DNA of 64,000 nt from Strigamia acuminata (Eukaryota > Arthropoda > Chilopoda > Geophilomorpha > Linotaeniidae). The notes under the pieces are model-generated. The model saw only the letters and a list, made by a program, of their open reading frames with translations. It did no database searches and was not told the origin of the DNA. Position numbers and translations under genes: made by a program. Where the stretch lies: positions 24,979,060-25,043,059 of the forward strand of contig OX442314.1 in assembly GCA_949358305.1 (NCBI GenBank), in the 5' to 3' direction. This document shows positions 55,640 to 64,000 of this stretch, piece by piece; positions within the stretch are counted from its first letter, which is position 1, and the number at the start of each line of letters is the position of its first letter.

Positions 55640-56573
55640 ATGAACGGCGGAAAATGGCGGCATGTCTTCAGTGTTGTGCTGTGTCGAGGTAAGCAGTGCA
55701 ATAATGCACTAATTGTTGAAACGAAATTTCATCCAGGTACGAACAAATGATTACGAGTGTACAAAAATGGATTTTTCAATCCCCACGAGCCGGATTCATT
55801 TAATCGCCAATAATGCAAAACAAAAATTGCACAACTACTGACATGGTATAATGTAATAAATAAAAAAAAAAATAAGAAAAATAAATAGGATGTGACTTAA
55901 ACTCAACCTTTCCATTTCATCCGCAACCGTCTCCCGACTTCCGATTACCAATAATGCTAAATCAATAACAATTGGAAATGATAATTTTCGTTTTCCGTGT
56001 TTCCTTCACATTTTCGCTTTGTTTGCTGATGGAAATGAGTGGAAGAAAGTTAAGTGGAAGAAGGAAGTGAAGATTAAGTAGTTTTTCGTCAATTAAACGC
56101 TCGTAGATCACAATTATATCATGTTAGTTTGTTTTTTCCCTACGAAATAAATTTTATTCATTTAAATAATTGTTAATTTAAAAAAAAAAATTAAAAAAAA
56201 AATTTAATTTCTAAATTTTTTGTTTTTGTTTTTTTAGGTTTGAAGACAAATTAAAGTATTAACCTGCAGTCGGTCAAATTTGGTGGAAATTAAGTGAAAA
56301 TCATCTCGCATCATCTCGACACATTACAAAGCACACACTGTTGTACATCTGAGGACAATTTGGAAACTTCCTTACTTCGAAATTCATTAAACAAGACGCA
56401 AATTCGAGTGGTTATCGTTGAAATCGACAAGAGAAAAGATTCGCTGGTTTCTTTCTAATAATATTTCCTACTCAAAATGGCCTCTATTGAGGCGTAACGA
56501 GACTCCTTCTTTTCTCTTTTCATTCTGACCATTCTATCGCAAACTAAGATTGAAGCTGAACACAACATATATC
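55640..56573 (+). other. Unr 5' UTR: two non-coding exons with a spliced upstream ORF
   Basis: A donor at 55688/55689 (GAG|GTAAGC) and an acceptor at 56237/56238 (TTTTTTTAG|GTTTG) define a ~550-nt intron. An upstream ATG at 55640 (MNGGKWRHVFSV...) reads through the junction and stops a few codons into the second exon, giving a short uORF of about 21 codons. The second exon then leads to the Unr start at 56574. Inferred from splice signals only. Confidence 0.5.
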
Positions 56574-59500
56574 ATGTCAAGTCCTCAGTGGAATGTCAGT
56601 ACAAATTTATTAATTTTCTAAATTTTTTTAAATTTTTTTAAAATTTTTTAAAAATTTTATAAACTTTAATTTCTTAGTCTTTCCAGCCGCCAATGCAAGA
56701 CAGTGCAATAGTTGCGTATCAAAGAGCATCGACTTTCACCTCCAATAATTCTAATAGTGGTAATGGTAGTAATTCCACAGGCCGTGAGACTGGTATCATA
56801 GAAAAACTTTTGGTAATAATTAATTTTGACATTTATTCCATCATTTATTTAGATTTTTGAATTCGGGGACCTTATTTTGTCCCGGGTCACTTGCCAAGTG
56901 GGTCCCATCTGGCTTCAGGATCCCCCGAATTATTTATTTAGTATTTAGTGATATTTTCACACCTGGGGGCCCCAATTTTCAATTTTTTGGGCAAAATTAT
57001 CAAACAAAGATTAAATTTTTGGCTTAAAAATTGTAATTAGGAGGAATTTCGTGCTGAATTTCGGGGTGGAATGTAAATAAATGTAAATAACGTTTGGTTA
57101 CCAGTTCCGGGCGGAGAATTCTCGTTTGAGTATCGCGTTGAGTTGTTGCGCGGTTCGATTGTTGCGATGTTTATTCTCCAATCAGAATCGATGCTGATGG
57201 CAAGCCCTGCGCTAGTCTTCCAAATGTTGTATTATTGAATTTTAACCGTTTGGGGCTTCCATTTTCTGTCACCTAAATTATGAGTAGCTAACAAATTTGG
57301 TTTATTTTGTTCTACTAAAAAAAAAACACAAAACGAAATTCTCAATAGGGGTAACTTAGCTCAGCTAGTTGTATTTAATATTTTTAAAGTCATAAAAAAA
57401 ATAGCTAATGTCGAAAACGGTAAAAAAAAAATATAAAATTATTAGAAAAATGAAATGAAATTGAAATAAAATGGATTTTGATGTATTTGTTATTGAATTT
57501 TCAGCATTCCTATGGATTTATTCAGTGCTGTGAACGACAAGCTCGGCTTTTTTTTCATTACAGTCAATTCGATGGGAACATTGAACATCTGAAGATTGGA
57601 GGTACAAATTATTAGTTATTTTTAGGGTTAAATTTTTGCAGAAAAATTATTTTTTTTGATGTTTTTTGGAATTTTTCTGATTTCTTTGGAATTTTTTAAT
57701 TTTTAGATCCGGTGGAATTTGAGATGACTTACGACCGCCGCACGGGGAAACCTATTGCGAGCAGCGTTCTCAAAATTTCACCGGAAGTGATCTCCTATGA
57801 AGTTCTTAGTGAGGAGAGGGTCATTGGAACAGTGACAACAGAACTGAAAAATTCGGGTGTAAGTTGAGATAAATTTGGATTTTGTTTACATTTTTTTGTT
57901 TAAATTGATTAACTTTTGTTATTTTTAGGGTTGCTTGTCTGATCAAGGTCGCATATCCTATGAAAACCGTGGCGAATGTTTTTTTTTGCCGTACACATCT
58001 CAGGACATCGAAGATAGTTGTGTGCTACATGCCGGGGACAAAGTCTCTTTTCAAATTGCAACAGATAAGCGGTAAATCTCCATGTTTTCTAAACATTTGC
58101 AATTGAATAGAGTTTTGATGTTGTATCGTTTTCCAGGACTGGCAATTTGCACGCCCGTCGAATAAAATTAGATGGCACATCACAAAGTCAAGTTTATCAA
58201 GGCGTGGTCTGCTCAATGAAAGAATCTTTTGGATTTATTGAACGATCTGACGTAGTCAAAGAGGTCAAGAATAAAAAAAACACAAAAAAATCACAAAATG
58301 CCCGCAAAAAAGTACAAAATACCCATAAAAAATTACAAAAAAATTATAAAATGCCCCCAAAAAATTATAAAATACGCACAAAATCCAGTTTTAATATTTT
58401 TTTCTATTTATTTTGTAGATATTCTTCCATTTTAGTGAAGTGAAAAATCTGAAAGATCTAGTTTTAGGCGACGATGTCGAATTCAGCATCCAAACTCGAA
58501 ACGGAAAAGAGGTAGCGGTGAATGTGACACGCCTTCCTGAAGGAACGGTAGTTTTTGAAGACATTAGTGACGAGAGACTCAAAGGACAAGTCGTTCGTGT
58601 TATTGAGAAATGCCAAGCCAGACATCAGAGTGATCCGTTTCCAGGCCGTATACGTTATCGGCGTGATGGCAGGTAAATCAAACAATAAATTTAAAAACAA
58701 AAAATTAAAAATTAATTAATATATATATATATTTTTTCCAGTGATGTCGAATTACCATTTGGCGACAAAGACCAACACGGCGATTTCAGTCTGCAGCAGG
58801 GAGATTGGGTCGAGCTGAATATAGCGACAGATAGACGCGATCATTTGCAACGGGCGACCAACATCATGTTGCTGAACGAGAGTTTTTTCACCACGGAGGA
58901 GCAGCGAGAAAGAGGCATCGTGGCTGCTGTGAAAGACGGGTTCGGGTTCATAAAATGTGTCAATAGGGACACGCGGATGTTCTTCCATTTCAGTGAAATT
59001 CTTGATGTAAATCGAGAGGTAAAAGTTCAAGATGAGGTGGAATTTACAGTTGTGCAAGTGAGTTTTCGAGGTCATAGGAGGAGGCGGGACGAGGCTATTT
59101 AAGCAGAAATGCGTCATTTTAGACTAAAAACACATTTTTAAAGCCAGAATTAGCAATTTTAGACGAAATTTTGTGCACAAACGGACCATTTTGGTACTTG
59201 GCGCCTTAACCAATTGCCACACCCTCGTTCCGCCACTGGATTTAGTTGGGAAATTGAAAAATGATAATAAACAAGCGTTTGTTTGATTTAATAGGATCCC
59301 ACAACACCAAATCGCCAAAATGCAATTCGCATTTTGCACTTGGCTTCTGGCACAGTTAAATTTGATTCGGTGCTTCAAGAACACGTGATTGGAGTAATAG
59401 AACGTGAACCCGGCTCCCAGTGGAGTAGGAGCCCTAGTAAAACAGACAGCGGCGTGAAAAACAAGGAGATGGAGCCTGGTACGATATCGTATCGTAACGA

Positions 59501-61137
59501 CGATGGAGGCGAAGAGACAATCTGTTTTTACATCAAAGATTGTGATATCAGAAATGTACCAAAACTGGGAGATAAGGTGGAGAAACGATTGAAAGAAAAG
59601 AATTATTTGCAGGTGTTGATTGAATTCTTTTGATGGTTTTAGGTGGAGTTTAGTATTAGTGAATCGAAACGGACGAACCAGAAAGTGGCTGTGGATCTGC
59701 ATGTGGTTAATCGTGGAGTCAAAAACGGATTCAGATATACCCATCATGGATTTGTAGCAGCTTTGAAAGATGGTTTTGGATTTATCGAGACTGCTGACCA
59801 TGATCATGAAGTTTTTTTCCACTTTAGGTAGAAAAATGTGGAAGAAAAAGAATTTTTTTTAAATTTCTGTTTTGGTTTTTAGTGTTTATAATGGCGATGC
59901 GACTATGCTTGAACTGGGTAGTGAGGTCGAATATGGTCTGTCCCAGAAAGGAACTAAGCAAAGCGCTGAGTGTGTAAGAAAACTTCCGAAAGGGACGATT
60001 TTAAGCGAAGATATTAAGCCTGACTTGTACGAGGGAATTGTGATAAGACCTGTGAGATGCTTTAATCCGGATCAAGACGAATATCCAGGTTTAATTCAAC
60101 TTGGATTGGAAGGTTTGGGAAATTTGGAAAAATTGAGAGAGAAAAAATTTAAACGAGAATTATTTTTAACAGAAAAAGATGATGAATTGTCGTATCAGTT
60201 TGGTATTACGAGTTTGGCAGATAAACGCGAGTTTGTTCAAAAAGGCGATACCGTTCAATTCCAAATTGGTGTTGTGAAATCGACGACGGAAGAACGCGCT
60301 GTTAATGTGAAGCCTATCCGGAAAAAAATGCATGCCACGGTTGAAGCTATTAAAGGACAAGTAATTGATGAGTTTTGTTTTGTTTTGTTTTGTTTGTTTA
60401 TTTATTTCTCTCTTTTCGTGTCTTTTAGTTTGGATTTTTGTCGTACGAAGTGGAAGAGGGAAAGAAATTGTTTTTCCATATATCTGAAGTTCGAGACAAT
60501 GTCAATCTACAGCCTGGCGATCAAGTGGAATTTGTAATCGTTCAGAAACAAAGAAATGGGAAAGTGTCTGCATGCAACGTAGTTAAAGTCAGGTTTGTAT
60601 ATTGATGTTTTCTGTCTAGAAATGACACTTCTTGGGCCCAAAAATGATGTTTTTTAAAAAGGGACCAATTTTGCGCACAAGATAAGTGTATTAAAAGACC
60701 TAAAAATGCATTTTTGAACATGAAAAGTGTATTAAAGGACCTAAAAATGCATTTTAGAACATGAAAAGTGTATTAAAGGACCTAAAAATGCATTTTTGAA
60801 CATGAAAAGTGTATTAAAGGACCTAAAAATGCATTTTTGTACATGAAAAATGCACTAAAGTGGCCTTGAAATGCATTTTTGCGCTGTAAAAGTCGTTTTT
60901 GGTTGTAAAAATAGAGATTATTTCACATGGAATTCACTTTTGAACGTATGTGTAATTTGTTTATCTAATTGCAGTGAAATACCACGTCCAGAACGTCTTA
61001 TAAGCCGTTTACGAACCGTCTCCTGCGATGATACTGGACCGCGAATCGTTTTGGTGCGTCAACCACGCGGGCCTGACGGAACCAGCGGATTTAAAACAAC
61101 GCGCGAGCTTCGTGAACCTGGCCAGGTCATTGCTTAA
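56574..61137 (+). CDS. Unr: Unr/CSDE1, multi-cold-shock-domain RNA-binding protein (13 coding exons, 838 aa)
   Basis: Exons are 56574-56594, 56678-56812, 57505-57601, 57707-57858, 57929-58071, 58137-58263, 58419-58672, 58742-59057, 59295-59576, 59643-59827, 59883-60360, 60429-60592 and 60975-61137; phases agree and the frame is open (2517 nt). Canonical cold-shock domains show their RNP motifs: [75 protein letters not shown] and [29 protein letters not shown] precedes the first, and the C-terminus has [14 protein letters not shown], the SUZ-C signature. Unr controls mRNA translation and decay; in flies it also represses msl-2 in dosage compensation. Length is slightly above the human 798. Confidence 0.95.
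60655..60885. repeat. Minisatellite in last Unr intron
   Basis: About five units of ~39 bp: AAAATGCATTTTTGAACATG, then AAAAGTGTATTAAAGGACCT. The unit shares the word AAAAATGCATTT with the arrays in JIP1 intron 3 and Cep290 intron 3. Confidence 0.9.
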
Positions 61138-64000
61138 ACTAAGCGCAATGCAAAGGAAACGAATAGTATTCAACATTTTAAAAACAAATAATATTATTTC
61201 TCTCCTTTATCCACGCTGCTTGTCCATCATCGGCATTGGTCACGTCCGGCGCGGCCCATCACGCTGAATTTGACTCTCTCGCTTTCCATTCTAGCCGAAA
61301 AGTGGCAACCATCACGTCTATCGTGATTGGCGGCGACCGAACTGCCAATGGGAGCATGCCTCTGCTCAAGTCCACCCTTCTCACCCTAAACTTTCATTGC
61401 TTGGTCCGTCTGCGTCCACCCACAGCTTCCGCCCGAAACCCATTACACGTTCACTGTCCTGCTCCTTTGTCCTACGCTGACTGCTACTGTGCTCTTCGTT
61501 CCTTTATGCTTTGACAAGCAAAATTACAAGTAAGCTTCTCGCTTATTTCGTTTATTTTTTACATTTAATTGATTCGTCAACGTTTTACAACAATGTGAAT
61601 TTTTGATTTCAAAGAAAAAAGTTGTTGTCACAGAAACAAAATAAGAAAAAGGTAAAAAAAAATAATTATAAATGAAATAATTCATTGACGAGTGGGAGAT
61701 GAATGTCTCAAAATGCGAATGTTTTCATTTTGCACTTGTCGGTGGTGTAAAAAAAAAATTACCATAATAAATAAATAAATAAATAAATTTAAAAAAAAAA
61801 AATTTAAAAAATTTAAAAAAGAAAAAAAACGAGAAAAAAATTTAATTGCTTGATTAGTGTATTGTGATGAAAATGAATTTAGGAATGAAGATGAAGCGAT
61901 TTTACGAATATTTGAAGATGGTGAAGAGAAAAAATAAATTGAAATAAAAGTTGGAAAAATTTTGAAAAATTTTGAAAAATCTTGAAAAATTTGAAAAAAA
62001 AAAAAAAAAAAAAAAAAATATGAGTGAAATATTAACACGTGCCAAGCTGCATAGAGATAATTTAGGGGTTTTTAAATACATGAATTGAATTAAATGTTGA
62101 TAAAGAACCGATTAATGCGTGTAAAAAAGAAGCCTTTTTGTGTGCCTTGAGACAATGCAATTTTTTATTTTTATTTATTTTTATTTTTATTTTTATTTTT
62201 TTGAATTTGGTGGTTAACTCAAGGGAAGACAGATTAGAAGAGGTAAAAAAAAATTATTATTTATTTGGTTTTTGTCTAAGTGCCTGATTTAAATCAGATT
62301 TTATTTTTAATTGATAAAATTGAATTTTTCTTTTGATTTCTTGATAAATTTCAAAATGCCAGCCAGTGATGTACTATGCAGCTTAGGCATGTGAAAAATG
62401 CTTATTCTTTGTATTTTGTCAAACTAATTTTCTTTTTCTTTTTTTTTTCTTTTTTTAATTTTTCTTGTTTTCAATTCGATTTGATTTGATTTTAATTTTT
62501 TTTTTATTTGGGAAAATATGCAGAAGGCATCGTTAATTCTTATTTTTATTATTGAATTTAGTCCTTAAATATGATTATACACACTATAGTAAGCCGTTGA
62601 CACTTGTATTATCATTTTGTCAACACTTTCTCGTCAATTCTCAATTATTAATTTTTATTTTTATTTGTTTAAAAAGAATTAATTTAAATTATATCTATAT
62701 TTTGTTTGTTTGTGTTGAACAATGTCCTATCCACGTAATTTAATGTTTACAAAATGGTATTAATAACAACTACAATAGCTTAATTAATTAAATGTAACAC
62801 TACATACATACCGGTAAATATTAACAGTTTTCATCTGTTAAGTGGATAGGATGCCTATAAGAGTAGTTGGAACTTCAACTGGAATTTCAATGAGAACGTG
62901 GGGGTAAATTGTACAACTTTATTTTGAAGGGAAAAAAAAACAATTGAATTTTTCATTGTGTTTTTTCGTTTTTTTATTATTGTGTTGAATATTGTTGTAA
63001 ATTTGATGTTTATTATTTTTTCTTCTTTTTTTTTCCTCGAATTTATGTTGTAAAAAAAAAGGAAAAAACAATGCAGTAATTGGATTTATTGTTAATTTTA
63101 ATTTTTTAATTTTTTAAAATTGCATGCTGGAATTAGGAATGGATTTAAATCGAATTTGGAGAAAAATGGCGAGTAAGGTCAAATTTAATAATTGCATTTA
63201 ATGAAATTACTGCTTGCATTTAGTGTTGTTTCTTTTCGCTTTTCGACATTGCTTAGGATAGTGGGAGCGTTGATTTAGTCATTTGAATTGGTGCATTAGT
63301 TTGACACGCTTTGAAATGACTAAATAACGCGCCTAGTTGACGTATCTAAATATTTAAAGTTAGTTTTGACTGGTTTTAGCACGTTTAACTTATCTTGAAA
63401 TGAATTTTAGGCCTGGAAATTGATGTAGATGGTTTGATATGACTGAGATTAGCAGTTTTTACGTAAAAAGGTGCCATACTTTATTAGTGTAAATCCATTT
63501 ACACTAATTGTAAAGACATTTTTTGACCTTACTCAATTTAGTTGTACATAAAACGACATTTCTTTTTTTTTTTTTTTAATTTTCTTCTTTTCTTTTCTTT
63601 CTGTACAGCTTTAAAGTCTTTGTCTTGTGTAAGTTCTTTGATTTTTGGATTTGGACCTCGTGACTTTGGCATAAAGCAAAAAAGGAAAAAAATAGGAATA
63701 CTTTACACTTGCTGCATTATAAAGGAAAAAAGCGAATAATGTGATCATGTTTTCGATTATTATAAACCAAATATATAAGTGCATTTTTTTATTTTTTTGG
63801 TTTTCTTTTGTGACGACATAATGAAAAAAAACTTGCCATCATTTGTTCAGTGATACCCCATGGGCTATTCTAAACATTACTTTTTAGTGACAGTTTTACT
63901 AAATGGAAACTTTAAAAAAAAAATAATAATTAAAAAATATTTTCAAAACCTGAATTTCGTTTTCTTTTTCTATTGTTTCTTTTACACCTGAATATATCGA
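61138..64000 (+). other. Probable Unr 3' UTR and downstream AT-rich sequence
   Basis: No coding region or RNA gene is recognised. Positions 61220-61500 are moderately GC-rich, then the rest is homopolymer-rich AT sequence with (TAAA)n at 61765-61785 and A- and T-runs near 61995 and 63560. AATAAA-like words are too common to choose a poly(A) site. Long Unr 3' UTRs are plausible, but transcription here is not shown. Confidence 0.4.

Noticed and set aside
61138-64000. Additional small genes in the AT-rich right end
   Set aside because: Frames are short, low-complexity and without recognisable splice partners or domains.

Overview
The window is animal nuclear DNA, AT-rich, with short introns (mostly 45-80 nt, GT..AG) and many compact transposons. 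The gene content (a JIP1/Aplip1-type scaffold, ATP synthase b, an R-Ras/Ras64B-type GTPase, Cep290, Unr/CSDE1 and a tandem array of small GPI-type Ly6 proteins) points to an insect. A beetle-like compact genome is my guess from intron size; the species cannot be fixed from sequence alone.

1-15.3 kb is a repeated block present in three copies (A: 1-5.5 kb, cut by the window edge; B: 5.56-9.9 kb; C: 9.9-15.3 kb). Each copy combines a decayed minus-strand Ty3/gypsy-type LTR element (gag with CCHC knuckles, DSG protease, YxDD-type reverse transcriptase pieces, 119-bp LTR) inserted into a dead Ly6 first exon, followed by an apparently intact three-exon Ly6 gene. Copies A and C also carry pieces of a second LTR element. 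Copy-specific insertions are a 1.5-kb Tc1-like element in A, a 783-bp element with an 8-bp target duplication in B, and a scrambled DNA-transposon relic in C. The copies are mosaics of one another, which indicates gene conversion or unequal exchange.

15.3-34.8 kb continues the Ly6 cluster. Ly6-4 (minus) and Ly6-5 (plus) lie in the arms of a ~5-kb inverted duplication whose axis is a TTAA-flanked piggyBac-like element. Several Ly6 exon relics follow, then Ly6-6 to Ly6-9 (all minus), with one isolated intact gag-like ORF at 27.5-28.3 kb. All nine complete Ly6 genes share one plan: a 49- or 52-nt signal-peptide exon, then two exons joined by phase-1 introns, ten conserved cysteines and a hydrophobic GPI-type tail.

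34.8-61.1 kb is ordinary single-copy gene territory in which every exon could be joined in frame for four genes: JIP1 (minus, 9 exons, 458 aa) divergent from ATP synthase b (plus, 7 exons, 262 aa) across 158 bp; R-Ras-type GTPase (plus, 6 exons, 203 aa); Cep290 (minus, about 20 exons) divergent from Unr (plus, 13 coding exons, 838 aa). Introns of JIP1, Cep290 and Unr hold young AT-rich minisatellites. 61.1-64 kb is AT-rich non-coding sequence, probably Unr 3' UTR and flank.

Nothing here is clearly a new molecular system. The most unusual structure is the nested, mosaic and inverted Ly6 array, with mobile elements at many of its breakpoints.
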